From Chloroflexi bacterium TSY (GTDB taxonomy: Bacteria > Chloroflexota > Anaerolineae > Caldilineales > Caldilineaceae): 64,000 bases of DNA. The stretch covers positions 1 to 64,000 of the forward strand of contig JAHBNG010000041.1 of NCBI GenBank assembly GCA_019217005.1, written 5' to 3'. How positions within the stretch are numbered: the first letter of the stretch is position 1; each line of letters opens with the position of its first letter. Of the stretch, positions 25,512 through 35,250 are shown piece by piece. A program made the position numbers and the translations under genes. The notes under the pieces are model-generated. The model did not search any database. It saw nothing but the letters and a program-made list of their open reading frames with translations, and was not told the DNA's origin.

Positions 25512-28500
25512 AGTCTGATATAGATATACAGCCACTCCAGGAAAGCATTCGAATATTTTCCAGTCCAGTTTTAATGAAATAGCGATCTGTAGGGCATTCC
25601 TAAAGTGCTTTCTGGCCGCCTCTAACTGTCCTTGTGCATTGGCGACTCTGCCCGATAGATGATGCGCACTCACAAGCCAATGACGATTTTCCAGTAGCTG
25701 ATGAAGCTCCAAAGATTGAGACAATTGAGCTTCCGCCTCTTGCCACTCTTCTTGTTGAAAGGCAATATCTCCTAAAACATATCGTATTGATGCAATCCCA
25801 AATCGTTCACCGAGCCGCAAGAAGATTGCTAAGCTCGCCGCCGCCATCCCTTGCGCTTCTGGCAGGTGGCCGGTGCGTAGTTTTGTCAGGGCCAATGAGT
25901 GAAGCCCCCGGCCTTCAGCCGCCAGATCGCCGGCATTCCGTGACATTTGGTAACTTTCTGCATAGAGATGGGCGGCCTCGTCATATTCTCCTTGTCCCAT
26001 GTGGATATGTCCAATAGACATGAGAATCTTGGCGGTATTGGCGAGATCCTTGCCCCCCTTTAGAAACGCTAAAGCTTCATTCAAATATTTGAGTGCAAGA
26101 TCGTATTCTCTGGCCTGTTGTGCGATCTGGCCCAGGCGTCGCAGCCCCAATGCTTTTCCATGTTGATCCTGCTGCTCATCAAAGAACTCAATACTCTCGT
26201 CGGCAAAGGTCTTTGCTTGTTGAATATTTCCACTGAGCATGTCGATGTAACTCAAGTGTAGTAGATTTGTCGCCATGTCGGCAGAAGCATTGAGTCTTCG
26301 AAAAGAGATGAGGCTGGTCGCCAATTGAGAACGCGCCTCTTGTGTATCACCCATGAGCTGCATAAACCAGCCCAGATGCATTTGCAGTTGTGCCAGCAGC
26401 AATTGATCGTCAATCGAGTTAACATCGGCTGTTGAGAAGCGTTCATGTGCCTCAGTAAAGAGAGCGACTCCATTTTTGAGCCAACCACGATATTGATAGA
26501 AATAGGCCATCGGATGGTGAGACAGGCTCAGCAAATCTCCCCTGAGTTGAGCTACCGTCCACTGCCAGGCCGCTTGCAGGTTAGCCGCATCGACACTGAT
26601 GGATTGTAGCGTCTCTACTTCTCCGTAGAGGACACTCTCGGTACGGGTAGAGAGATTCTCGATATAATATACTGCGTGGCGTTCGGGAATCGGCGATTGC
26701 TCCTCAAGCTTCTCCGCACCAAACTGTCGCAAACTTTCATGGATCTGCAGCAGACCATCCTGACCTCGGCTAAGAAGCGAACGATCGGCCAGCGCCAACA
26801 GAACCGGCAGACGCGCTTGGGTGATGTCGACTGCTGCTTCGCGGGTGAAGCCGCCGCGAAAGACCGATAACTCCACAAAGAGTCTCTGCTGATCCTCAGT
26901 CAAAAAGGCCCAGGAACGATCAAACGCTGCACGCAGACTGCGTTGCCGTTTCGGTATACTGGGCAGCGATGTGGTCAGAAAGTCCAGGTCCTTCTGAAAT
27001 TCCTCCACGATTTCCATACATGTAAGTAGCTGTGTCCAGGTTGCGGCTAATTCAATACCCAACGGGGACCCTTGAAGCAGCTGGCAAATACGAATCACAT
27101 GCTCGCTTTCCGTTGCCAGGGAGAAGGTATGGAGGATGCGTCTCGCTCGGTCGGCAAAGAGTCGTACAGCATCAAACGAGTCTGCTGGCTGATCAACCTC
27201 TTCTTCTGGAATGCTTAATCCATCCAGCGCAAAGATCCACTCCTCAGCGATACCAAGTCGCTGGCGGGATGTGATGACGAATTTAACATCGGGTGCACCA
27301 TCCAATAGGGTCAGCAGAAGGTCTACACCATCGATGAGCTGCTCGAAATTGTCGAGAACGATGAGACAATGGCGCACACGCAGAAAGTTGATAATCTGTT
27401 CCTCAGCTTGAGCAGATGGGGAGAGGGGAATACCAAGCGCGTCGGCCACGGCTGCAGGAATCATCTCTGGAGAATCGACAGCCGACAAGGGGACAAAGTA
27501 GACGCCGTGGTCGAAATGATCAACCAGTCGGCGGGTGGCCTCAATTGCAATGCGGCTTTTGCCCATACCACCTGGCCCCATGATGGTGAGGAGATGCAGC
27601 TTTGGCTCGTCCGTGAGCAGATTCAGAATCTGAACGAGTTCAGATTCACGTCCGATAAAGGATGTCCCCGGCAATGGCAGAGTAGGGACTTGTGCGATCT
27701 GCGGCGCTGGAGATGGATCTGGCTGAGGGATTGTTTTATCTTCAGAACTCGTGTGGGGATCCGCAATTTTTTCAATAAATGACTCGCCGTATTCTCCTCC
27801 GCTCACCACTCGTTCCACAACGGGGGCCGTAATTTGTCTGGACTTGATTGCTCTATGTAGTTCAACCGTTTGTTCGTCGGGTGGGACGCCCAACTCATCC
27901 TGTAAGATGCGCACACACTCATCATATTGACGCAGCGCTGCAGCTTGTTGACCGGCCCAAGCATACAGTTCCATCAATACGCGGTGAACTGGTTCATGTA
28001 GCGGATCGAGGCTGAGCCATCTGCGAGCGCTGTTAATCCCTTCCTCATAGTGTCCCTGTTTGCTGCTGATGGCGGTGAGGCGCTCCAATGCGCCGGCAAA
28101 GTCTCGACGCAAGCTCTCGAGCTGAAAAAAGTGCCATTCATCAAACTCTGTGCTGTCTGGCAGGTTGAAGCCCGCCATGAAATCTCCGCGATAGAGAGTG
28201 ATCGCTTGCGAAATCAAGGCCTGCGCATCTGCGTCTGATTCGTTGTTTTGGCTCTCTGCAATGGAGTTGCGAAAGTCATCGACATCGACCCACAGATTGG
28301 CAGAGGGATCGAACCCCACTTGATGTCGGTCAGCCAGCAGCCACCCTTCGCCAATTTCCCGATTCAACGCAGCCAATTCTCGACGCAGATACGCACGACT
28401 CGACGATCCATCATGATCGGGCCAAAGTAGGGTGGCCAGAGCTTCCCTAGTGTGCGCATCGCGACTCATGGCCAAATAGGTGAGAAGTGCAAGCGCTCTG

Positions 28501-28577
28501 CGACGACTAAATGTAAGCGGTTGGTCATCTTTTTCGACTCGAATGGGGCCGAGCAGAAAGAGTTTGAGTTGCGACAT
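25506..28577 (-). CDS. SARP/BTAD regulator with P-loop ATPase and TPR, C-terminus removed by a MITE
   Basis: The 1023-residue protein has a winged-helix DNA-binding domain (1-95), a BTAD domain (to about 245), an acidic/Pro linker, an NB-ARC-like ATPase with GPGGMGKS and a CLIVLDNFEQL Walker B, then TPRs. The design matches the protein at 3281-6853. The last residues YLYQTQ end at a TAG provided by the MITE inverted repeat, so about 60 native residues are lost (see 25106-25296). The effect on activity is unknown because only the end of the TPR array is missing. ATG 28577 is in a good context after an AT-rich leader. Targets are unknown. Confidence 0.88.
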   Translation of the reverse strand: MSQLKLFLLGPIRVEKDDQPLTFSRRRALALLTYLAMSRDAHTREALATLLWPDHDGSSSRAYLRRELAALNREIGEGWLLADRHQVGFDPSANLWVDVDDFRNSIAESQNNESDADAQALISQAITLYRGDFMAGFNLPDSTEFDEWHFFQLESLRRDFAGALERLTAISSKQGHYEEGINSARRWLSLDPLHEPVHRVLMELYAWAGQQAAALRQYDECVRILQDELGVPPDEQTVELHRAIKSRQITAPVVERVVSGGEYGESFIEKIADPHTSSEDKTIPQPDPSPAPQIAQVPTLPLPGTSFIGRESELVQILNLLTDEPKLHLLTIMGPGGMGKSRIAIEATRRLVDHFDHGVYFVPLSAVDSPEMIPAAVADALGIPLSPSAQAEEQIINFLRVRHCLIVLDNFEQLIDGVDLLLTLLDGAPDVKFVITSRQRLGIAEEWIFALDGLSIPEEEVDQPADSFDAVRLFADRARRILHTFSLATESEHVIRICQLLQGSPLGIELAATWTQLLTCMEIVEEFQKDLDFLTTSLPSIPKRQRSLRAAFDRSWAFLTEDQQRLFVELSVFRGGFTREAAVDITQARLPVLLALADRSLLSRGQDGLLQIHESLRQFGAEKLEEQSPIPERHAVYYIENLSTRTESVLYGEVETLQSISVDAANLQAAWQWTVAQLRGDLLSLSHHPMAYFYQYRGWLKNGVALFTEAHERFSTADVNSIDDQLLLAQLQMHLGWFMQLMGDTQEARSQLATSLISFRRLNASADMATNLLHLSYIDMLSGNIQQAKTFADESIEFFDEQQDQHGKALGLRRLGQIAQQAREYDLALKYLNEALAFLKGGKDLANTAKILMSIGHIHMGQGEYDEAAHLYAESYQMSRNAGDLAAEGRGLHSLALTKLRTGHLPEAQGMAAASLAIFLRLGERFGIASIRYVLGDIAFQQEEWQEAEAQLSQSLELHQLLENRHWLVSAHHLSGRVANAQGQLEAARKHFRNALQIAISLKLDWKIFECFPGVAVYLYQTQ

Positions 28578-28797
28578 GATCTAGCAAATTGTCAATTGTG
28601 AATTAGTAATTAAAAATTGTGAATGAAGGATCTTGGAATCTATCAGCTTATATTGGGGGCTTGTCGCGTTGCACCAATGATCTGTTCCGGTACAACATCA
28701 ACACAAAATTGTCGAGCCGAATGCGTTAGGCACCGGTCGAATTTACCCTCATTTATGGCGGTACCAGAATAGGTCAATTGTAATTGAAATATTCTAA

Positions 28798-28932
28798 ATG
28801 CTCAATCGCGGTATTCTCTTCTTCAACGAACCAATTTGCCTGACCAACTTCATTTCAGTAGGATTGATAGTTGTTGGTGTTGTTGGCTTGGACCTAAGTT
28901 CAGGCAGTTATCCGCTCAGGAGGGGAATTATC
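28798..28932 (+). pseudogene. C-terminal remnant of an SMR-type small multidrug transporter
   Basis: The segment reads FFNEPICLTNFISVGLIVVG and VVGLDLSSG, which matches the last transmembrane helix of EmrE/SugE-like SMR proteins (GEPLT...GIALILAGVVGLKL). The first three helices are missing and a stop lies just upstream. The frame runs on into the SDR gene, so the two look fused, but the SDR has its own ribosome-binding site. Confidence 0.6.
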
Positions 28933-29556
28933 GTGTTTTCATTTACAAACAAAGTCGCTCTGGTAACTGGCGGCAACGCTGGCATCGGACAGGCTGCAGC
29001 GTTGAAATTCGCTGAGTCTGGCGCACAGGTCATCGTGGCAGCTCGGCGCAGGTCCGAGGGCAATGCAGGGATTCTCGGTGCAAGCAGCAATGTCCATGAA
29101 TACACAGAAGAAAGTTGGGATGAGGTGATGGACATCAATCTCAAGGGAGTTTGGTTGTGCATGAAATATGAGATTGAGCAGATGCTCAAACAAGGTGGTG
29201 GTGTCATTGTTAACAATGCTTCAGTGGCTGGCGTGCTGGGTGGCGCTGGGATCACTGGATATCGGGTGAGCAAGGCCGGTGTGATCATGTTGACCAAAGC
29301 AGCTGCGCTGGACTACGCAGAACAGAACATTCGCGTCAACGCAGTCTGTCCAGGCTATATTCGTACCCCCGGCTTGGAACGCATTATGAACAACAGCGCC
29401 GACCGAGAAGCAGGCATGGTCGCCAGCGAGCCAATGGGGCGTATGGGCACACCAGAAGAGGTGGCTGAGACTGTGGCATGGCTTTGTTCAGACACTGCGT
29501 CGTTTGTTACGGGGCATATCATGGCGCTAGATGGAGGAATGTTGGCCCGTGGGTAA
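28933..29556 (+). CDS. Short-chain dehydrogenase/reductase with internal deletion
   Basis: GTG 28933 is preceded by AGGAGGGG. The protein (207 residues, versus about 250 usually) has the TGGNAGIG cofactor motif, then jumps from ARRRSEG directly to NAGILG. It therefore lacks the roughly 45 residues that normally hold beta-3 to beta-4 of the Rossmann fold and the acidic D-V motif. The catalytic S-x-Y-x3-K set (NNASVAG, GYRVSKAG) and the C-terminal MALDGG are intact. It is probably inactive or altered. The in-frame deletion suggests recombination rather than sequencing error. Confidence 0.75.
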   Translation: MFSFTNKVALVTGGNAGIGQAAALKFAESGAQVIVAARRRSEGNAGILGASSNVHEYTEESWDEVMDINLKGVWLCMKYEIEQMLKQGGGVIVNNASVAGVLGGAGITGYRVSKAGVIMLTKAAALDYAEQNIRVNAVCPGYIRTPGLERIMNNSADREAGMVASEPMGRMGTPEEVAETVAWLCSDTASFVTGHIMALDGGMLARG

Positions 29557-29725
29557 ATCAGTCCTCGCCCACGGGCTCACGGTGAAGTTTGTATCAAGAA
29601 CGACTGCTCTGATCCGAGCTTGGCCCTAGCTGGCAAGCCGGTCGTGATCGCCATGATGACGAACCATTGCAGTGATTGGCTGTGTATTTACGCATCCCGA
29701 TGGTGCGATACAGAGCAGTCAGGCC

Positions 29726-29802
29726 ATTCCAGAGAAATAAACCCCTAATTGGCCAAGTCGATTTCTCTGGAACGGCTTGCGCTTTTCCAGATCAAATTAG
29801 GG
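29726..29802. other. Possible pseudoknot-forming RNA element in an intergenic gap
   Basis: ATTCCAGAGAAAT (29726-29738) pairs with ATTTCTCTGGAA (29761-29772). CCCTAATT (29743-29750), within the loop of that stem, pairs with AATTAGGG (29795-29802) outside it. The arrangement is that of an H-type pseudoknot. It could be an RNA structure at the convergent 3' ends of the SDR and NYN genes, or a chance overlap of two repeats. Confidence 0.35.
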
Positions 29803-29850
29803 ATTTTGATTGTTGGAAAAGCCTCATAGTTCTCTGATAATTTGATTGAA

Positions 29851-31083
29851 TTAGGTAGCTTGCAATTCGGGCGCATCAAAATCGACTTCGGTCATTGCGG
29901 ACAAGGATTCATGTAATAGGGCTTCAAGCTCGTTTTTGTGGATCATGGCACAATCTATTCCTTGAGCATTTACTGTAAGCTGGAAATGACCGCGCCGCTG
30001 CCCTTCTTGCATAAAAGCCGTAAAGTTATGGCACCCATAGAATCTTTCGTCAAAATCCTGATAATTTTGAAGCAAAGCTTGCTTGAGATCAGAGTAAGGA
30101 ATCTCTGACTGCTCCGACGCTCTGATAATACAGATTAGATCTTGATAGACATCCTTTAGCTCCGATGGAGCCTTTCTCTGTAACAAATGGACATAATTGA
30201 GCGGCAGGATCAGCCAACTATTCGTTCCCAATGCATGTAAACGGTAGAATTCTGCCTCGGCACCAGCAAAGATAAAATCCTTGAAGCTATCGAAGCCATA
30301 CTTGTGATGGCGAAATTGTCCATACTTACCATTGAGTTTTTGCTTGACACTGTCGAGCAAAATGGGGAGACCCTTCTGTTGCCAGATCAGGTCGGCAATA
30401 TCTTCATAGACTGCCTGTACTTTTTCCGGCAGATTCTCTCGTCCTCCCATGATAGCCCCGATGGACCGGGGATTTGATTTCATGGCTGTCGCGTCCTCTG
30501 ACTCAACCCATCCATCTGTCTCTTCTACAGATTCTCTTCTGTTAATCTTTCTGCGCCTGTGAGAAGCTTCTGTTTCCCCCATATCCCATGATCCCTCTGT
30601 TTCCTCCTCTTCCTGCGACCCATCCTTTTCTACCGCTTCGTCCGTCTCGTAGATCAGGATTGAATCAACCATATCGCCAAGGCGCGCTGACACATTATCG
30701 AACTGAGCCACAGCAATCACTTTTTTGCCAAGTGGACGAAGCGCGTTCACAATATGAACGAAGTCACCGTCCCCTGTGACCAAGACAAACGTACCGATAT
30801 TGGGGTGTTGATACGCATGCGCGATGCAGTCGGTGGCTAACTTCACGTCTGCGTTATTCTTAATATCCGAAGGAACGTAAACCGGTTCAATGCCAATCCG
30901 ATAGAGTTCGCGCGAATGCTTCCGAAATCGGCGCTGATGCCAATCTCCATAGGCCTTCGCCAACACAAGTCGTCCATGTTCTGCGGCCGTTTCTCTGAGT
31001 TCAGCAATCTTTGCCTTGCTACTGATGCTTTGATACATATTTTCCCAATCGATAAACATAGCAACGTCTGTTTGGGTGCTCAT
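29851..31083 (-). CDS. NYN-domain (PIN-like RNase) protein with C-terminal OST-HTH-like domain
   Basis: The 410-residue protein starts at ATG 31083 with GAGGAG seven bases before it. The N-terminal NYN domain has AMFIDWENMY, KAYGDW and VTGDGDFVHIVNALRPLGK, which contain the conserved acidic residues of LabA/DUF88-type nucleases. A charged Glu/Thr-rich linker (about 155-240) follows. The C-terminal region (IWQQKGLPILLDSVKQKL...FKDFIFAG) resembles the winged-helix OST-HTH/LOTUS domain, with possibly a second copy near the end. The protein probably binds and cleaves RNA. It stands alone on the minus strand. Confidence 0.82.
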   Translation of the reverse strand: MSTQTDVAMFIDWENMYQSISSKAKIAELRETAAEHGRLVLAKAYGDWHQRRFRKHSRELYRIGIEPVYVPSDIKNNADVKLATDCIAHAYQHPNIGTFVLVTGDGDFVHIVNALRPLGKKVIAVAQFDNVSARLGDMVDSILIYETDEAVEKDGSQEEEETEGSWDMGETEASHRRRKINRRESVEETDGWVESEDATAMKSNPRSIGAIMGGRENLPEKVQAVYEDIADLIWQQKGLPILLDSVKQKLNGKYGQFRHHKYGFDSFKDFIFAGAEAEFYRLHALGTNSWLILPLNYVHLLQRKAPSELKDVYQDLICIIRASEQSEIPYSDLKQALLQNYQDFDERFYGCHNFTAFMQEGQRRGHFQLTVNAQGIDCAMIHKNELEALLHESLSAMTEVDFDAPELQAT

Positions 31084-31327
31084 TTTTCTCTCCTCAAGGC
31101 CAATAGGAGATGCTTCTAGAGATCCCCTACAGATTAAAAAAAATCCGTAACCCTTTCTGGTCACGGATTGGAATTTCAATTGTCGATACCCATATAGGGC
31201 TGGTCACACGAAAATGTATGGCGCCGAGGTCATTATTGTAGCCGAGTTTATTCTATTCTACAAAAAATTATCACCACATTCGTAGCGTGTTTATCATATG
31301 TTTGTTACAATAGGTCACTTGGCTAAA

Positions 31328-31405
31328 AACCTATCCGAAAAGTGGTTGTGAGTCCGACCAATTTCTCGAGAGAGAATGCATCGTCACAGAACATTTCGGA
31401 TAAGC
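31328..31405 (-). repeat. Palindromic dispersed repeat, family C, copy 2
   Basis: Inverted relative to copy 1 (ACCTATCCGAAAAGTGG...CATTTCGGATAAGC). It lies between the divergent NYN and PhyH genes. Confidence 0.85.
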
Positions 31406-31437
31406 AATAAATCAGCTGCGATCAAGATAGCGAGTCA

Positions 31438-31519
31438 GGACTTACGCACAATATGGTGTGCTTTCTCTCGTACGGGCATGATACATCATGCCCGTACGAG
31501 AGGACTCTGCATAAGTCTT
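31438..31519. repeat. 82-bp palindromic MITE with AGGACTTACGCA ends, copy 2
   Basis: Same structure as 20111-20193, with a perfect inner palindrome CGTACGGGCATGAT/ATCATGCCCGTACG. It ends about 40 bp before the PhyH gene, so it is in the promoter region. Confidence 0.8.
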
Positions 31520-31561
31520 ATGAGTAAGAAAATGCCATTCAGAGAGAAAGAGTAGAAAATT

Positions 31562-32449
31562 ATGAACCTCAACATAGGAGAACGATCGTTGGAAGTTGGA
31601 GGCAGATATTTGGGCTTGCTCCACGATTCAACCCGCTTGCGCGACGATCAACAGGCCCTGCATGAACGCATGACCGAACATGGTTATCTGTTGATCCGCT
31701 GTCTTCAGAAACGGGACAAGGTCAAAAATGCAAGGCGGGTTGTGCTGGAAAACATGGCTAAGGCAGGCGTCGTCGATCTAAATTATCCAATGATGGATGG
31801 CGTGATCGCAGAGGGTAAACAGGGTAAGTTTCTGGGTGGTACCAAGGCGATTACCCACACACCAGAATTTCTGAATCTCGTCGAGTCCCCAGAAATTATG
31901 GAATTTATGAGCGATTTCCTGGGCGAACCAGCCATGACCTATGATTACAAATGGTTGCGAGCCGTTGCCCAGGGAAACTTTACCGGTGCACACTACGACA
32001 TCGTCTATATGGGGCGAGGCACGCATAATCTCTATACGGTTTGGACACCATTGGACGATGTATCGTTTGAGATGGGACCACTGACAATTCTCGTTGGATC
32101 CCATCGTTTTGAGCGCATCAAAGAGACCTATGGGCAAATGGACGTGGATCGTGACAAAGTGACTGGCTGGTTCTCAAACGATCCGGTTGAAGTTGTGGAC
32201 ACCTATGGTGGTCAATGGCAGACGGCTGAGTTCCAAATGGGAGATGTGCTGATCTTTGGCATGTTTACCATGCATGGCTCGCTGAGTAATATGACCAATC
32301 GCTTCCGGCTTAGTACAGACACTCGTTATCAACCGGCCGACGAAGCAGTGGATGAGCGCTGGGTGGGCGAAAATCCCATTGCGCATTATGCTTGGATGAA
32401 GGGAAAGACGGTGGCCATGGAAAAGGCGCGCGAAAATTGGGGAGTTTGA
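31562..32449 (+). CDS. Phytanoyl-CoA dioxygenase (PhyH) family protein
   Basis: The 295-residue protein is of the usual length for the family. It has the Fe(II) ligands as HYD in FTGAHYDIVYMG and a distal His in MFTMHGSLSN, followed by RLSTDTRYQ, whose arginine would bind 2-oxoglutarate. Such enzymes hydroxylate small organic substrates; this subgroup is abundant in environmental Chloroflexota and the substrate is unknown. It is transcribed alone, convergent with the NUDIX gene six bases downstream. The start is the first ATG, with a weak AGAAAGAG upstream. Confidence 0.85.
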   Translation: MNLNIGERSLEVGGRYLGLLHDSTRLRDDQQALHERMTEHGYLLIRCLQKRDKVKNARRVVLENMAKAGVVDLNYPMMDGVIAEGKQGKFLGGTKAITHTPEFLNLVESPEIMEFMSDFLGEPAMTYDYKWLRAVAQGNFTGAHYDIVYMGRGTHNLYTVWTPLDDVSFEMGPLTILVGSHRFERIKETYGQMDVDRDKVTGWFSNDPVEVVDTYGGQWQTAEFQMGDVLIFGMFTMHGSLSNMTNRFRLSTDTRYQPADEAVDERWVGENPIAHYAWMKGKTVAMEKARENWGV

Positions 32450-32454
32450 GTGAT

Positions 32455-32958
32455 TTATGACTTTGGATGTGCGATGTCTAACGCTTGTTGAACGAGACGG
32501 TAAATGACATTGTCGTCGGCAGAGCGGTTTTCAAGAAGTATCCCCAACTCATCCGCTCCAATCCATCGAAACTCGCTGAACTTTTCCGTTTCGATTTGTG
32601 GATTTTCTAAATCGCCCATCACTGCGACCAAGAAATCGAACTCTCTTTTGCGAATGGTGGAATCTTCAAGGTCTGTTTGCCAATCGAAAATCTCTACAAC
32701 TTGGAGAATTTGAGAAAGGTGCCAACCGGTCTCCTCATGAATCTCACGTGAGAGGGCTTCATAAAGTGTCTCGCCATCTTCTACATGGCCTCCGGCAATA
32801 TCCCAACAGCCTGGAAAAAGGTCGCGGTCTGACCGACGCTTTTGGACAAATATACGTCCTTGCTGATTTACAATCAGACCACCTACGACACATGTGCGTT
32901 GGTCAACACTCGCTTGTTCTTGTAGGGAGGTTAGATAAGAAGAACCAGGTTGTAACAT
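32455..32958 (-). CDS. NUDIX hydrolase
   Basis: The 167-residue protein carries a NUDIX box, GGHVEDGETLYEALSREIHEETGW, seen as G-x5-E-x7-REVxEEx-type spacing, preceded by FPGCWDIAGG. It probably hydrolyses a nucleoside diphosphate-linked compound. ATG 32958 (MLQPGSSYL) is chosen because a MITE (32967-33121) begins eight bases upstream. The longer frame to 33042 is made of MITE sequence. The original ribosome-binding site has been displaced by the insertion, so expression may be impaired. Confidence 0.82.
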   Translation of the reverse strand: MLQPGSSYLTSLQEQASVDQRTCVVGGLIVNQQGRIFVQKRRSDRDLFPGCWDIAGGHVEDGETLYEALSREIHEETGWHLSQILQVVEIFDWQTDLEDSTIRKREFDFLVAVMGDLENPQIETEKFSEFRWIGADELGILLENRSADDNVIYRLVQQALDIAHPKS

Positions 32959-32966
32959 GAAATTAT

Positions 32967-33121
32967 GGGGTGGTTCAGAATTAGGTTTACACTTTTGATA
33001 CATAGATAAAAATCTATATGAGGTCATTTTCTGCCTGAGCATGGCTCAAAGTAGAAAATATAAACATCTTTTCTCTTTGCAAAAATGTAAACCTAATTGT
33101 CCGCCTAAAATGAACCACCCC
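32967..33121. mobile_element. 155-bp MITE, family B, copy 1
   Basis: The ends GGGGTGGTTCA and TGAACCACCCC are inverted; GAAATTAT is duplicated at 32959-32966 and 33122-33129. It is almost identical to 41986-42140 and diverged from 44382-44536, all 155 bp. The first 25 bases resemble the end of the IS at 40344-41979. It sits at the 5' end of the NUDIX gene. Confidence 0.9.
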
Positions 33122-33170
33122 GAAATTATGTTGTTTTAACAGGATCTCAGGTGGTTGAGACGCGAAATCG

Positions 33171-33231
33171 AACCTTGAAGAGATTGAAGAATTGTCTGCC
33201 TTTTCTTCAATTCCTTCAGTACCTTCATGGT
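33171..33231. repeat. Palindromic repeat of the CTTCATGGT type, copy 2
   Basis: It carries AACCTTGAAGAGATTGAAG and its inverse CTTCAATTCCTTCAG, a diverged relative of 22750-22820. It lies downstream of the dehydrogenase gene. Confidence 0.55.
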
Positions 33232-33287
33232 AAAATGGTTCTTTTTGTCAATAACTCGAGATACGATTGAGCCAATATGTTTACGAT

Positions 33288-34409
33288 CTACGGTTGCAGA
33301 GTCACTTTGACCGATTCTGTCCCTGCTCCGACCAACTCGATCCCCCTCTGGAAATCAACGAGCGGCATCGAGTGCGTAATGATGCGATCCATCGGTAGCA
33401 AACGTTTGGCGAGCATATCCATCGCAATAGGGTAGCAGTATGGTCCAAGGTGTGAGCCGTGTATGTTCAATTCCTTGGTATCCCCGATAATGGTCCAATC
33501 CACCGTGACTGGCTCGCGCATGACGCTGAACTCCACAAATGTGCCGAGTTTGCGGATCATGTGCAACCCCTGCTCTACGGCAGTCGGATGTCCCGTTGCT
33601 TCAATATAGACATCGCAACCATAGCCGTCGGTCAGTTTGTGAACTTCATCAACTACATCGAGCTTGGTTGGATTCATGCCCATATCCGCACCACAAGCTT
33701 TGGCCAGATCCAACCGGTCATCGTTGAGATCGACGGCAATCAATAGCCGAGGATTTTTCAACCGAGCGGCTGCCACCATCCCCAAACCCAACGGGCCTGC
33801 TCCAGCAATCACAACGACATCATCAAGCTCGATCTCACCGCGCTGGACAGCGTGGATCGAACAAGCCAAAGGTTCGATAAAGACAGCGTGTTCCTTGAGG
33901 ATTCCATGTCCGTCATCATCCTCTGACCGACTTCTTTGGATAGGCACCTTGTAATTAATAGCATCTTTGGGAAAGAGCATATATTCAGCCATGGCGCCAA
34001 ATGCGCGCTGCCGAAAGCCATAGACATCCCCATGCTGGCACATCCAGTATTGACCACGTAGACAAAAGCGACAGTTCCAGCATGGGACAATCTGCTCCGA
34101 AATGGCGGTGTCACCGAGTGCTAATTGATGTTTTTCAGCCGCCCCCTCTCCAAGTGCAACGACTTCACCGATAAACTCATGGCCCGGAATCACTGGTGGT
34201 TGGCAATATCCTTCTCGATGTTCGTCCCCCCAAAATAGAGATGCCCCCGCATAGCATTTCAAGTCGCTGGCACAGATGCCGACCGAATCCACCTTGACTA
34301 CGACTTCTTCCGGTCCCGGTATTGGCACAGTCGCTTCCTCGAGCCGATAATCCTCCGGCCCGTGACAGACAATGGCCTGCATTGTTTTGGGGAGTGTCTC
34401 AATTACCAT
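33288..34409 (-). CDS. Zinc-dependent alcohol/polyol dehydrogenase (MDR family)
   Basis: The 373-residue medium-chain dehydrogenase has catalytic zinc ligands in GICASDLK and PGHEFIGEV. The structural zinc cysteines are in [15 protein letters not shown], and the NAD-binding motif is [10 protein letters not shown] followed by an acidic residue (AVDLNDDRL). It resembles threonine, sorbitol or polyol dehydrogenases. Its ATG overlaps the end of the SDR gene by seven bases, and it closes the uptake operon starting at 40170, so it probably oxidises the imported polyol or sugar. The substrate is not identifiable. Confidence 0.85.
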   Translation of the reverse strand: MVIETLPKTMQAIVCHGPEDYRLEEATVPIPGPEEVVVKVDSVGICASDLKCYAGASLFWGDEHREGYCQPPVIPGHEFIGEVVALGEGAAEKHQLALGDTAISEQIVPCWNCRFCLRGQYWMCQHGDVYGFRQRAFGAMAEYMLFPKDAINYKVPIQRSRSEDDDGHGILKEHAVFIEPLACSIHAVQRGEIELDDVVVIAGAGPLGLGMVAAARLKNPRLLIAVDLNDDRLDLAKACGADMGMNPTKLDVVDEVHKLTDGYGCDVYIEATGHPTAVEQGLHMIRKLGTFVEFSVMREPVTVDWTIIGDTKELNIHGSHLGPYCYPIAMDMLAKRLLPMDRIITHSMPLVDFQRGIELVGAGTESVKVTLQP

Positions 34410-35209
34410 ATTGCATACCCTCCATCAATCACGAGGTCATGACCCGTCACAAAATCAGATGCGGGCGCAGCCAAATAAACGACGGCACCTTGTAGATCCG
34501 TGACCTCAGCCATACGCCCCATCGGCGTCAGGCTCATCCAGCGCGGCATCACTTCTTGACCTTCCGGTGTGTTGACCAAATCATCCACGAGTTGGGTGCG
34601 CGTATAGCCTGGGCTGATCGAGTTCACCCGTATACCTCGGTCGGCCCACTCAGCCGCCAAACTGCGGGTCAAGTGAAGCACACCGGCTTTCGATGTATTG
34701 TAGGCAGCCTGATTTTGAGGCGTATTCACAATACTGGCTGACATAGAAACGGTGTTGATGATCTTTCCATAACCAACATTCAGCATGAACTGCGCCTCGG
34801 CCTGTGCACAGAGGAAAACACCCGTTAGGTTGACATCCATCATTTGCTGCCAATCGGATAATGTCATCTCCGCCGCCGCCACCCATTGGCCGATCCCTGC
34901 GTTATTGACGCCGATCGTGAGGGTGCCCCAGTAATCGATGATTGTGCGCACCATTCCCTCTACCTGCTCCAGTTGCGTCACATCAGCCGTCACTGCAATC
35001 GATTCAATCCCTTTCTTCATCAATTCATTTGCGACAGTTTCTGCACGTTCGGTCACGACATCAACAACAGCTACTTTCGCACTCGCTTCGCCCAACGCAT
35101 GAGCATACGCGCGGCCAATGCCTTGACCTCCGCCAGTCACGAGCGCAACCTTGCCATCGAGGCGAAACCGGTCCAGGATTGGTGGTACGTTCCATTCTGT
35201 CTGTGGCAT
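34403..35209 (-). CDS. Short-chain dehydrogenase/reductase
   Basis: The 268-residue classical SDR has TGGGQGIG near the N-terminus, VNNAGIGQW, the catalytic Ser in [16 protein letters not shown], and the C-terminal VIDGGYAIW. The D in AVVDVV favours NAD. It is similar in style to D-threitol/arabinitol-type dehydrogenases. It is translationally coupled to the zinc dehydrogenase (7-bp overlap). A 93-bp MITE (35251-35343) separates it from the upstream APH gene, so the operon may be split here. Confidence 0.85.
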   Translation of the reverse strand: MPQTEWNVPPILDRFRLDGKVALVTGGGQGIGRAYAHALGEASAKVAVVDVVTERAETVANELMKKGIESIAVTADVTQLEQVEGMVRTIIDYWGTLTIGVNNAGIGQWVAAAEMTLSDWQQMMDVNLTGVFLCAQAEAQFMLNVGYGKIINTVSMSASIVNTPQNQAAYNTSKAGVLHLTRSLAAEWADRGIRVNSISPGYTRTQLVDDLVNTPEGQEVMPRWMSLTPMGRMAEVTDLQGAVVYLAAPASDFVTGHDLVIDGGYAIW

Positions 35210-35250
35210 TTACGTTACTCCTTGCAATAGACGCAGTCGATAAATATAGT

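Noticed and set aside
32959..33042. N-terminal extension of the NUDIX frame
   Set aside because: It is encoded by the 155-bp MITE; the same sequence occurs at 41986-42140 without a NUDIX gene.
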